Positions 45,148-52,817 of a stretch of DNA of 64,000 bases are shown one piece after another (position 1 is the first letter of the stretch; each line of letters opens with the position of its first letter). The translations under genes were made by a program, and so were the position numbers. The stretch covers positions 4,067,477-4,131,476 of the forward strand of contig NC_020054.1 in NCBI RefSeq assembly GCF_000331105.1, written 5' to 3'. The DNA is from Fibrella aestuarina BUZ 2. GTDB taxonomy: Bacteria > Bacteroidota > Bacteroidia > Cytophagales > Spirosomataceae. The notes under the pieces are model-generated. The model saw only the letters and a list, made by a program, of their open reading frames with translations. It had not been told where the DNA came from and did not search any database.

Positions 45148-45708
45148 TTACTCTTCCTCGTCGCTCGAAAACGAGTAGAGCGTTTGATCGAGGCGGAGGG
45201 TGTTTTCGTTAAATTGACTGATGAATTGTTCGATGACGTCGTCGGTGATGTCTTCGGTGTTGAGGCAGACGTCGATGCCGATGCCGTATTCAAAGCCCCG
45301 GTCGAGTTCGACGTGTTCTTTTACTTTAACGGCTTCGGTGTCTTCCAGTTCTTCGATGAGTTCGGTCAGTACTTCCTCGACTTCCTCTTCCTTTTCGGTG
45401 TCGATGCGGTAGCCGGGGGCGCGCTCTTCGGGAGGCTGATAGCCAGGGTACGTCTTCTTCACCTGATCAACGGCCATTTCATAGACCATGCTGCTGTGGT
45501 GCAACCGCAACGTATAGATGAGTCCGTCAAAAATTACCTCCTGCCCATCATCTTTTCCAACGAATTGGATGTGAGCACACTCGCCCGACTCCAGCACGTC
45601 CAGTTCGTCGTCTTCAACGTAGACAAACGAACGCCCGGTCTGTCGGCACTCATCTTTTAGTGCATTGATTTCGTCGGGTCGATACCCGTCATTCTTATAC
45701 GTGGCCAT
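45148..45708 (-). CDS. Acidic conserved-type protein, 186 aa, function unknown
   Basis: The ATG at 45708 gives a strongly acidic protein, ending in EEE. Two folded parts seem likely: ~1-95 (beta-rich; AHIQFVGKDDGQEVIFDGLIYTLRLHHSSMVYEMA) and ~105-180 (an acidic helix with EELEDTEAVKV, then GIGIDVCLN and a helical end DVIEQFISQFNENTLRL). No signal peptide or membrane segment. I do not recognise the family. It is first of the three-gene minus-strand group 186 aa > MoxR > VWA, so it may be a partner or client of that complex; the only support is context. Confidence 0.75.
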   Translation of the reverse strand: MATYKNDGYRPDEINALKDECRQTGRSFVYVEDDELDVLESGECAHIQFVGKDDGQEVIFDGLIYTLRLHHSSMVYEMAVDQVKKTYPGYQPPEERAPGYRIDTEKEEEVEEVLTELIEELEDTEAVKVKEHVELDRGFEYGIGIDVCLNTEDITDDVIEQFISQFNENTLRLDQTLYSFSSDEEE

Positions 45709-45829
45709 TTGTGTAGATACAGTTTAGGATCTGGCGACATAAAATGGAGACTAACTAGCTGTAAGTCAATCACTAGTAACATCGAAGCCTTTCATGCCAA
45801 CCGCCGAACCTGCTGAATAATGTCCTAAG

Positions 45830-47053
45830 TTACGGATTTCGCGCGTCATGCCACACGCGCACCACGGCTTCGGCGAAGTCAATGGCCGTGTTCATGGGGG
45901 TCTCATCGACGGCGGCCAGTACATCATCGGGGCGGTGAATGCGGGGCATGCTGCCATCGGGCGCCAGCGCGCACAGGGCCAGCGTGGGTACGTTGCCCCC
46001 CCGCACAAACCACGCGCTGTCGAAGTCGGCGGTATGCCAGCGACCCGTCTGGGTACGTTCCCGGAAGGCCGCCGTGGCCGTCAATTGCCGGGCCAGTTGA
46101 GTGAGCGCATTGTCGTAGCGCAACACCTCTACGGTTCCCGTTTGCTCAACGACGGTGAGCTTACCCGCGCCGAGCGTGTCGAAATTGATCACGATGGTTT
46201 GTTGGCCGTTCAGGGGCCACTTAGGGCGATTTTTCTGGGCGTAGGCCAGCGAACCCAGCATCCCGGCCTCTTCGGCGGAGGGCAACAGCACTTCCACCAG
46301 CAGGCCGGGCAATTCACCCGCCAGGCTCGCCCGTTGCAGCCGGTCGGCGGTTTCGATGGCGGCGACCACACCCGTTGCATTATCGCTCGCCCCATTGGTG
46401 TAGCCCCGCGTCCAGTACCCGATACTGCCCATCACGGCCTGCGCGATGAGGTACAGCGCCACCAGCCCAACACCCCAGGTTACCCAGCCGGGCCACCCCG
46501 CCGCCACGTACACCACCAGCAAGGCTACGCCCAGCGTCATGATCGCGAGCGACAGCATCAGCGACGCCCGAAACGACCGCTGCTGCCTGGGGCTGTACAG
46601 CGCCGACACCGGGGCCGTATCATAATGCGCCATCAGCACCACGTGCGTCCTGACCGGCTCAGCGTCGGGGCGGGGCCAGCGGGCCACCACGTTGAGGGCC
46701 GTGTGCTGCACCGGCCAGCGGCTGATGAGCGTGGGGCGCCAGTTGAAATACAGCCAGGCCTGAACCAGAAAAAAGAGGGCCACCACCAACCCAATCTGCT
46801 GGAGCAAAAAGCCCGCGCTCATCGCCAGACCCATACCCGCCAACAGCCCGCCGATGAGCCAATACACGATGGTCACGTAGGTTTTTGGCGTCTGGAAGGG
46901 CTCCAGGCGGGCCGTGGCGCCGCGTTCCGTCAGGGCGTCGGCCAGCAGTTGGGCCGCGGCGCGTTCGTTGGCCGTGGCGGCGCCCCGATGCGGAAATTGA
47001 CAAAGTGCCGCCAACAGGAAATTTGTCGATCGGGCTGAGGGGGATTTAATCAT
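45830..47053 (-). CDS. M28-family zinc peptidase with internal membrane segments, 407 aa
   Basis: The ATG at 47053 is preferred to a TTG 6 bp upstream. After ~60 residues typical of the M28 N-terminus come two hydrophobic helices (VYWLIGGLLAGMGLAM; IGLVVALFFLVQAWLYF), then MAHYDTAP (first zinc His/Asp region), two further helices (SLAIMTLGVALLVVYVA; GVGLVALYLIAQAVMG), and then GASDNATGV, EEAGMLGS, NFDTLGAG and HRPDD, completing the zinc set. It therefore appears to be a membrane-anchored aminopeptidase with the catalytic domain split by transmembrane helices. Divergent from the glycosyltransferase gene, about 40 bp apart. Confidence 0.85.
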   Translation of the reverse strand: MIKSPSARSTNFLLAALCQFPHRGAATANERAAAQLLADALTERGATARLEPFQTPKTYVTIVYWLIGGLLAGMGLAMSAGFLLQQIGLVVALFFLVQAWLYFNWRPTLISRWPVQHTALNVVARWPRPDAEPVRTHVVLMAHYDTAPVSALYSPRQQRSFRASLMLSLAIMTLGVALLVVYVAAGWPGWVTWGVGLVALYLIAQAVMGSIGYWTRGYTNGASDNATGVVAAIETADRLQRASLAGELPGLLVEVLLPSAEEAGMLGSLAYAQKNRPKWPLNGQQTIVINFDTLGAGKLTVVEQTGTVEVLRYDNALTQLARQLTATAAFRERTQTGRWHTADFDSAWFVRGGNVPTLALCALAPDGSMPRIHRPDDVLAAVDETPMNTAIDFAEAVVRVWHDARNP

Positions 47054-47062
47054 AAGCAAGTG

Positions 47063-47070
47063 TATCTTTA
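47063..47070 (+). promoter_or_regulatory. Possible -7 box of the glycosyltransferase gene
   Basis: TATCTTTA differs at one base from TAnnTTTG and lies 23 bp before the ATG at 47093, inside the longer open frame, favouring that start. Confidence 0.35.
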
Positions 47071-47092
47071 CGAAAAAATACGCATCTTTTTA

Positions 47093-48109
47093 ATGTCTTT
47101 TCTACTCGTGCCGAACCTGATCAGCCTTGTTGTGCCGGCTTTCAATGAGCAGGAGAACCTGCCTGTTCTGGTGGAGCGGTTGCGCGCCGTTATGAGCACG
47201 CTCAGTGATCCGGCGACCGACCGGCCGGTTGCTTACGAGATCCTGATCGTCGACGATGGGAGCACCGATCGCACCAAAGCGGTGCTGCGGCAATTAAGCA
47301 TGCGTTACAACGAAGTACGCTTTATTTCCTTCTCGCGCAACTTCGGGCATCAGGTAGCGTTGCGGGCGGGCTATGAACACGCCCGTGGGATTTGCGCAAT
47401 CAGCCTCGACGCCGATTTGCAACACCCGCCCGAACTGATTCCGACGCTGGTGAAGAAGTGGCGCGAGGGATTCGACGTGGTGTATACGGTGCGGCATCAG
47501 GACCCGAATTTACCCTGGAAAAAGCGATTTACCTCCCGTAATTTCTACCGGCTTTTGCGAGCTGCCTCCGACCTGGAACTCGAAGATGGCGCCGCTGATT
47601 TCCGATTGCTCGACCGGAAAGTACTCAATGTCTTGAAGCAACATCAGGAGAACGATCTGTTTGTGCGGGGCATGATTTCATGGATGGGTTTTCGGCAGTG
47701 TCGCATTGAGTATGAGCCCGCTGCCCGGTTTGCCGGTACGACTAAATACTCGTTTAAGAAGATGTTACAGCTGGCGATGATGGGCATTACTTCGTTCAGC
47801 ACCAAGCCGCTGTATATCTCCGTTGTGGTTGGTTTGTGCATGGCGCTCTTCTCGTCGCTCTTCGGATTGGAAGTTTTGTACGAGTATTTTTTCACGAACG
47901 CCACGGTGTCGGGTTGGACCACGCTGGTCCTGCTGGTTGTGCTTATCGGCGGCGTTCAGTTTATCGTCATCGGTATTATGGGCGTATATTTGGGCAAAAC
48001 CTTCATCGAGGTGAAACGTCGCCCGCCTTACATCATTGGCGATTCGAGTGAGATCGAGGAAATTATCCAATGGCAAGTACCCAACCCCGCCGCATTCTCT
48101 TCACAGTAG
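47093..48109 (+). CDS. Family 2 glycosyltransferase, DPM1/GtrB-like, membrane-anchored, 338 aa
   Basis: The ATG at 47093 (MSFLLVPNLISLVVPAFNEQ) is preferred since a -7-like box lies between it and the earlier frame start at 47060. GT-A motifs: IVDDGSTD and SLDADLQHPPE (DxD) near residue 100, then a DGAADFRLLDRKV acceptor region. Two C-terminal helices (YISVVVGLCMALFSSLFGL; TLVLLVVLIGGVQFIVIGI) anchor it. Relatives transfer a sugar to undecaprenyl or dolichyl phosphate for later periplasmic use. Its last 40 bp overlap the polysaccharide deacetylase gene, so both are probably co-translated. Confidence 0.9.
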   Translation: MSFLLVPNLISLVVPAFNEQENLPVLVERLRAVMSTLSDPATDRPVAYEILIVDDGSTDRTKAVLRQLSMRYNEVRFISFSRNFGHQVALRAGYEHARGICAISLDADLQHPPELIPTLVKKWREGFDVVYTVRHQDPNLPWKKRFTSRNFYRLLRAASDLELEDGAADFRLLDRKVLNVLKQHQENDLFVRGMISWMGFRQCRIEYEPAARFAGTTKYSFKKMLQLAMMGITSFSTKPLYISVVVGLCMALFSSLFGLEVLYEYFFTNATVSGWTTLVLLVVLIGGVQFIVIGIMGVYLGKTFIEVKRRPPYIIGDSSEIEEIIQWQVPNPAAFSSQ

Positions 48110-48858
48110 ACGTCGAAGAATTTGATACCGCCGTCGAATTTGGCCACACCATTCCGCTGAGCGAACAGATTGCCGTCTCGACCCGGGGCCTTCGCCTGCT
48201 GACCGAGCGGTTCGACGCGCTCGACGCCCGCACGACGCTGTTCACCACGGCCAATTACGCGCTGCACGAGCCCGCGTTGATGAAGCAACTGGCCCAACGG
48301 CACGAGGTTGCTTCGCACGGCTATTACCATACGACCTTCGAACCGGCCGACCTGGGTACGTCGAAACAGGCGCTGGAAACGTTACTGGGCAAACCCGTTC
48401 GGGGCTTCCGGCGGGCGCGCATGGGCGAGACCAACCCCGATGATCTGATCGCCGCCGGGTACGTCTACAACTCGTCGCTGCACCCGACGTTTATACCGGG
48501 CCGTTATAACCATTGGGGCGAACCCCGCCTGCCGTTCAAGGAGAAAACGATCTGGCAGATTCCCGCTTCGGTCACGCCCAATCTGCGGTTACCACTTTTC
48601 TGGCTGAGCCTCAAAAACTTCCCGTTTGCCATCTACAAACAGCTTTGCTTGCAGACCCTCAAGGCCGACGGGTTCGTGAATCTGTATGTGCACCCCTGGG
48701 AGTTTACCGACCTGGCGCAGTATGAGAAGATTCCAACCTACGTGAAGCGGCATTCGCGCCACGACCTCCTCGACCGCGTAGAGGCCCTGCTGCGCTACCT
48801 GCGCGCCGAAGGGGGCGAGTACCAGACAATGGACGAGTTTGTAACCGGGTTGGTGTAG
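48070..48858 (+). CDS. Polysaccharide deacetylase family protein, 262 aa
   Basis: The ATG at 48070 overlaps the glycosyltransferase gene by 40 bp. Motif 1 FTVDVEEFD carries the Asp pair; motif 2 VASHGYYHTTF matches the H-x-x-x-H zinc motif (SHGYYH); RGFRRARMG is the motif 3 arginine region; VNLYVHPWEF near residue 225 supplies the last His. Members remove N- or O-acetyl groups from glycans in envelope polymer synthesis. No signal peptide, so it probably acts on cytoplasmic-side or lipid-linked substrates made by its GT2 partner. Followed by a 10-nt repeat hairpin. Confidence 0.88.
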   Translation: MASTQPRRILFTVDVEEFDTAVEFGHTIPLSEQIAVSTRGLRLLTERFDALDARTTLFTTANYALHEPALMKQLAQRHEVASHGYYHTTFEPADLGTSKQALETLLGKPVRGFRRARMGETNPDDLIAAGYVYNSSLHPTFIPGRYNHWGEPRLPFKEKTIWQIPASVTPNLRLPLFWLSLKNFPFAIYKQLCLQTLKADGFVNLYVHPWEFTDLAQYEKIPTYVKRHSRHDLLDRVEALLRYLRAEGGEYQTMDEFVTGLV

Positions 48859-48867
48859 GGCTTCGCT

Positions 48868-48975
48868 GTCATTGATGGTCATTCATTGTCATTGGTGGTC
48901 ATTCATAGTCATTCGTTGTCATGGATCGTTTTTTAACAATGAATGACTAAGAATGACCATCAATGACAACCAATG
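48868..48975 (+). repeat. Decamer-repeat hairpin between convergent genes
   Basis: Six consecutive decamers beginning GTCATT (48868-48927, the last GTCATG) are followed by a run of T and then three or more decamers of the type (G/C)AATGACNNN (about 48937-48975), which pair with the first set. Period 10 rather than 7. Contains TTTTTT in the centre, so it could end transcription from the deacetylase side. Confidence 0.8.
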
Positions 48976-48978
48976 CCC

Positions 48979-49296
48979 CTAAATAAAAATCACATCCGTG
49001 ATGACTTCGGAGCCGATCTCTTTATTGACGAGTTGAATGACTTTCTGCTTGGCGTTGACCAGTTCGTTGCGCAGGGGTGCCGATGACAGTTCGATGTACA
49101 GCACGCTGTCGCGAACATAGAGGCGGGTGGTGCGGGAGGCGATCGTTTGGCCCATCATACGCCCCCAAAAGGCTTCCAGGTACGTTTCGTTGAACCGGCC
49201 GCGCAGTTTATAGACCTGGAGCAGCTTGTCAAAGGCTTCTTTGACGGTCGTCGTGCCAGGCTGTCGCGATGTGGGCGAAATGTACTTATTGGTCAT
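48979..49296 (-). CDS. DUF721 (DciA-like) protein, 105 aa
   Basis: The ATG at 49296 gives 105 aa. Pattern TVKEAFDKLLQVYKL, then a W-G-R-M-M-G-Q-T core, YVRDSVLYIEL and APLRNELVNAKQKVIQLVN matches the DUF721/DciA domain, which in many bacteria loads the replicative helicase in place of DnaC. The first ~16 residues (SPTSRQPGTTT) look disordered. A full -7 box lies ~32 bp upstream. Helicase-loader function is by family only. Confidence 0.85.
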   Translation of the reverse strand: MTNKYISPTSRQPGTTTVKEAFDKLLQVYKLRGRFNETYLEAFWGRMMGQTIASRTTRLYVRDSVLYIELSSAPLRNELVNAKQKVIQLVNKEIGSEVITDVIFI

Positions 49297-49327
49297 GGAA
49301 TGGAGGGGCCGTTCAGTTGGATAACGA

Positions 49328-49335
49328 CAAAGTTA
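49328..49335 (-). promoter_or_regulatory. Predicted -7 promoter box of the DUF721 gene
   Basis: Minus strand reads TAACTTTG, a full TAnnTTTG match, 32 bp upstream of the ATG at 49296. Confidence 0.5.
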
Positions 49336-49485
49336 AACGCCTAGTCACGTAACCCCTCGGTTACCAGCAAACATTTTTTAGCGGTGACAAATCGGGGGCG
49401 TGGCGACAGGCGGGAAAGTCGGTAACGAACAGAAGGCGGGAGTTGGCCAGTCGGTTTCGGGTTGCTTACGTGCGCTAAAAAAGGA

Positions 49486-50349
49486 CTATCCAGACTCGGC
49501 ACTCCCTTTCTTCGCTGACTTTCCAGCCTTGTCAACCGCCTGTTCGGGCTTCGCTTTCTTATACACCTCGTCGAACGCCTCACCCGCGGCCAGTTGCCGA
49601 ACGAACGGTAACAAGGGCGGCTGTTTTTCGGTAGCCAGCCAGCGGGCGACCTCGCGGCCGGCGGCCAGGTAGGCCAGCATCACCCGGCCATAGTTGCCGT
49701 AGAAAAAATCGCGGGTCGTTTCGAGGGCGGGCAGGGTCGGCACAAACTGCGGATGCTGGGCCATGAGGCCGCGGGTGCGGTACCGCCACTCGGCATCGTA
49801 GTCGGCAAACCGAATGGCGGGGTCGTTGGTTGGGCTCGTGAAGCGGTAGTCGACCATCAGCGCGAGCCCTTCGTTGAACCACTGCGGTACCTGCCGTTTG
49901 ATGGTCAGCCAGCCGAGGCGGGCAAAAAGCTCATCATGGCACAGCTCGTGGGCCATCACGTCGGGGCTGTTGCCCTCGGGGCCGAGTACCAGAAAGGAGG
50001 TGCCCCAGGGTAGGCCGATACTGCAACCGGCGCCTTCGCCCCCCGAACAGTAGCGCGCATATTGCGCCTGCGTGGGGCAGTAGATAAGCACCGCCCGCCC
50101 CTGCCGGCTCCCCCAGAAACGGCCAATCCGCTGGGTGGCTACGTCGAGGTGGCGCACCAGCACGGCCCGCTGCCGGGGGGTGGCGTCGTTGCTGACGTAG
50201 ACGGTATGCTGTTGGTGCTGAAAGGCCGTAAAATCGTCGGCGTAGCGGATGGTCAGGCAGCGCCGGAGCGTCGGAAAGGCGAACACCAGACTGATCGGCA
50301 GGGCAATCAGAAAGGACACAAACCACCTTAGCAATGCGGAACGGCGCAT
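49486..50349 (-). CDS. Membrane-anchored HExxH (peptidase MA-like) protein, 287 aa
   Basis: Starts MRRSALLRWFVSFLIALPISLVFAF, a signal anchor. Residues ~45-110 form a folded domain (VYVSNDATPRQRAVLVRHLDVA). VMAHELCHDEL near residue 135 is HExxH and PQWFNEGLALMVDY, about 20 residues on, gives the third ligand Glu: the gluzincin pattern of 'peptidase MA-like' proteins. The C-terminus is Lys/Ala-rich (KAKPEQAVDKAGKS) and probably unfolded. Substrate unknown. It lies 3' of the LytTR gene on the same strand with a heptad-repeat hairpin between. Confidence 0.82.
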   Translation of the reverse strand: MRRSALLRWFVSFLIALPISLVFAFPTLRRCLTIRYADDFTAFQHQQHTVYVSNDATPRQRAVLVRHLDVATQRIGRFWGSRQGRAVLIYCPTQAQYARYCSGGEGAGCSIGLPWGTSFLVLGPEGNSPDVMAHELCHDELFARLGWLTIKRQVPQWFNEGLALMVDYRFTSPTNDPAIRFADYDAEWRYRTRGLMAQHPQFVPTLPALETTRDFFYGNYGRVMLAYLAAGREVARWLATEKQPPLLPFVRQLAAGEAFDEVYKKAKPEQAVDKAGKSAKKGSAESG

Positions 50350-50362
50350 GAAAACGAGTTTA

Positions 50363-50459
50363 CAGTTGGCAGTTTAAGCGGTTCAGTTGGCAGACCGACG
50401 AGTCGCGTCCGGGCTGACAATGAAGCAAAAAACTGTACACTGCTAACTGCATACTGCTT
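50363..50459 (+). repeat. Heptad-repeat hairpin after the LytTR gene
   Basis: The left arm has CAGTTGG at 50363-50369 and 50384-50390 with CAGTTTA and CAGACCG in phase; the right arm has four consecutive ACTGNNN heptads at 50432-50459 ending at the LytTR stop. CAGT and ACTG pair, giving an imperfect hairpin. Confidence 0.75.
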
Positions 50460-51221
50460 TCAAAGTTCCATTAACTGACGGACATTGTCGGCGTAGGTGC
50501 TGCCGGTGGTGAGGCGGGTTTGTTTGCTGTCGTTGAGCGTCAACACGTATTTCCCGTCGAAATGCTTCTGGAACTCCCGAATCCGGTGGCGATTAACGAT
50601 GACCGCCCGGCTGATGCGGACAAACGAGTCGGGTAGTTTTTCGTCGAGGCTCGCGATGGTGTAGGTGGTGAGGAATTTCTGGCCGTCGTGGGTAGCCAGG
50701 AACACGTATTTCTCTTCGGCTTCGAAAAACGCGATCTCGGCCAGCGGAATCAGGCGAATCTTATCGCCGGTCTTGACCGAGATGGAGAAGATCTCTTTTT
50801 TCGGCTTCATCTGTTCCAGCAGGCGGGCTAGGTTATCGGTGTAGGGGTTAGACGCGGCCTGATCATGACTCCGCAGCAGCCTGATTTTCTGCACGGTACG
50901 CTCCAGCCGGTCGGCCTCGATGGGCTTCAGCAGGTAATCGACCGAGTTTTCCTCGAAGGCCCGAATGGCGTACTGGTCGTAGGCGGTGGCGAATACCACC
51001 AGCGGCATGTAGGATAGTCGGCCCAGCATCTCGAAGCCGTTCAGCAGAGGCATTTCGATATCCAGAAAAATAACATCAGGCCGCTGGGCCTCGATCATCG
51101 CCAGCCCTTCGGCGCCGTTGGTGGCCTCGCCGATAATGGTAAAGGTGTCGGTATGTTTGGTCAGGAGCCGACGCAGGCGGCTGATCGCCAGGGGTTCATC
51201 ATCAATCAGGAGGGCAGTCAT
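50460..51221 (-). CDS. LytTR-family response regulator, 253 aa
   Basis: The ATG at 51221 (MTALLIDDEPLAI) fits the receiver start; earlier in-frame starts lie in front of it without support. The receiver spans ~1-120 with IDDEP acidic pocket, phospho-acceptor Asp in VIFLDIEMP and the Lys in VDYLLKPIE. The LytTR DNA-binding domain spans ~150-250 (IFSISVKTGDKIRLIPLAEI; FVRISRAVIVNRHRI; LTTGSTYADNVRQLM). Its partner kinase is the gene just upstream, 40 bp away. Such pairs act like AlgR/LytSR regulators; target promoters unknown. Confidence 0.93.
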   Translation of the reverse strand: MTALLIDDEPLAISRLRRLLTKHTDTFTIIGEATNGAEGLAMIEAQRPDVIFLDIEMPLLNGFEMLGRLSYMPLVVFATAYDQYAIRAFEENSVDYLLKPIEADRLERTVQKIRLLRSHDQAASNPYTDNLARLLEQMKPKKEIFSISVKTGDKIRLIPLAEIAFFEAEEKYVFLATHDGQKFLTTYTIASLDEKLPDSFVRISRAVIVNRHRIREFQKHFDGKYVLTLNDSKQTRLTTGSTYADNVRQLMEL

Positions 51222-51261
51222 ACGTAGGGCAAGGCGTTGGCCCTGCCGGTTAAGCGGTCTA

Positions 51262-52734
51262 TTAGCCAACCGAAGCCGAGGCGGCGGCCGGGCTGGTCAG
51301 GCGGTTCATTTTCAGGCCAATGCAAACCTGCTTCTGGGGTTTATTCTGTAACTCAAACCGGGCGTCGTCGGCATACAGCAGGCGCAGTTTGTCCTGAATG
51401 CTCCGCAGGCCATAGCCCCCGCCCATCTCGTCGGAAAAAGCGGGGCCGTTGTCCTGCACCGTGAGCCAGAGCCAGCCCGCTTCCTCACGGATACCCACCC
51501 GGATGCAGCCCTCGTCGGCCCGTTTGCTGATGCCGTGTTTGATGGCATTCTCAACGAGCGGTTGCAGCAGAAACTGCGGGATGGTCAGGCCGTCGAAGCG
51601 AGCGTTGTCACCGTCGACCTCAAACCGGAGCCGGTCACCAAACCGTACCTGTTCGACGCGCAGGTACGTTCGGACCATGTCCAGCTCATCGGCCAGGGTC
51701 GTAAACAGGCTGCCATCGCGACCGGTGCTGTAGCGAAACAGCTTGGACAGCAGCAGGGTCATTTCCTCGGCTTTGTCGGGATCTTCGTGGACCAGACTGG
51801 CAATGCTGTTGAGGGCATTGTACAGAAAATGGGGGTTTATCTTGGCCTGTAGCGCATCGAGTTCGGCCCGGTTTTTCAGCTTCTCCATGTTGAGCAACTG
51901 AAATTCCTGTTCCGACATTTTGCGGGTGAGTTGCCGCCCCTGCCGCAACACATACAGGAAGGTGTTGCCCACGATCAGGTAGGATAGGATGTAGAAGATA
52001 ACGGGGGCGTTGTCGGTGGTGTATTCCGGTCGTTTCACCAACTCATTGACGGCCGACTGGCCAAAGAAGAAAAAGGTGGTCAGGCTAACCGTGGTCGACG
52101 TCATAAACGTCGCGCCCGAGGCCAGCAGGTGCCGCAACCAGGGGGATTGGATGCGTTGATTGAGCCATTCGTCGAGGAGCCAGATAACCAGAAAGATCCC
52201 GGCCCCGATTGCGACATTCTGGATGATCAGAAAGCGGTAAAGCTGGGCCATCAGCGGGTCTTTCGAGATCGCAATCTGGGCCGTGAAGTAGATGATGCCG
52301 CTGAAGCCATACACCACCAACGCCCCCGCGATCATCCCGATCAGTAGCCCCCAGAAGGGCGTTTGCAGCAGTTTGGCCAGCATGTTGGGCTCGGCCGACC
52401 TGTCTTTTGGCTCGGATTTGGCGGATACGGCCGCAAAACTCAACCGCGTCCCCGTCAGGTTGGCCCCGTTCAGCACGGTGTTCGACAGGTCGCTGAAGCT
52501 CAGGTTGGCGTCGGTCAGGTCGGCATCGCGAAAGTTACTACCCCGAATGGCCGAAAAGCTCAGATCGGCCCCGCGCAGGATGGCCCCTTCAAAATTGGCT
52601 TTGGTCAAATCAGAAAAGCTAAAATCAGCCCCCGTCAGGTTGAGGCCACTGAAGTCGAACCCACGCAGGCTTTGCCCCCGTAGTTGCAGCCGCTGCGTGC
52701 CGTTGGTCCGTTTGATGAGTTGATCGCGGGTCAT
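51262..52734 (-). CDS. LytS-type sensor histidine kinase with N-terminal pentapeptide repeats, 490 aa
   Basis: Residues ~17-100 are pentapeptide repeats (A/S-D/N-L/F-x-x), e.g. LTGADFSFSDLTKANFEGAIL, predicted to form a right-handed beta-helix. After a linker four to five transmembrane helices occupy ~120-260. The kinase begins MEKLKNRAELDALQAKINPHFLYNALNSI (His phospho-acceptor in NPHFLYN, near residue 305), followed by PLVENAIKHGIS (N box) and DNGPAF...GGGYGLRSI (G box). It should sense through the membrane part and phosphorylate the LytTR regulator next to it. The pentapeptide domain could sense or bind proteins; unknown. Confidence 0.92.
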   Translation of the reverse strand: MTRDQLIKRTNGTQRLQLRGQSLRGFDFSGLNLTGADFSFSDLTKANFEGAILRGADLSFSAIRGSNFRDADLTDANLSFSDLSNTVLNGANLTGTRLSFAAVSAKSEPKDRSAEPNMLAKLLQTPFWGLLIGMIAGALVVYGFSGIIYFTAQIAISKDPLMAQLYRFLIIQNVAIGAGIFLVIWLLDEWLNQRIQSPWLRHLLASGATFMTSTTVSLTTFFFFGQSAVNELVKRPEYTTDNAPVIFYILSYLIVGNTFLYVLRQGRQLTRKMSEQEFQLLNMEKLKNRAELDALQAKINPHFLYNALNSIASLVHEDPDKAEEMTLLLSKLFRYSTGRDGSLFTTLADELDMVRTYLRVEQVRFGDRLRFEVDGDNARFDGLTIPQFLLQPLVENAIKHGISKRADEGCIRVGIREEAGWLWLTVQDNGPAFSDEMGGGYGLRSIQDKLRLLYADDARFELQNKPQKQVCIGLKMNRLTSPAAASASVG

Positions 52735-52759
52735 GGAAACTGTTCGCTATTCACTGTCT

Positions 52760-52817
52760 ACTGGTCGGTTGTTGGCTGACGCTCGCCTACTCCAGCGTCA
52801 GCCAACAACCGACCAGT
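52760..52817 (+). repeat. Perfect 24-bp stem hairpin between TPR-like and kinase genes
   Basis: Arms 52760-52783 and 52794-52817 are exact reverse complements with a 10-nt loop. It lies between the stop of the 218-aa gene and the kinase start, both on the minus strand. The arm includes GTTGGCTGACGCT, close to the core of the hairpin-like region before the HisKA kinase gene near 55.6 kb and of the loop after ileS. Confidence 0.9.

Noticed and set aside
48868..48975. A CRISPR array
   Set aside because: Units are 10 nt (7 nt elsewhere), degenerate, without spacers of proper length, and arranged as inverted arms; no cas genes in the window.
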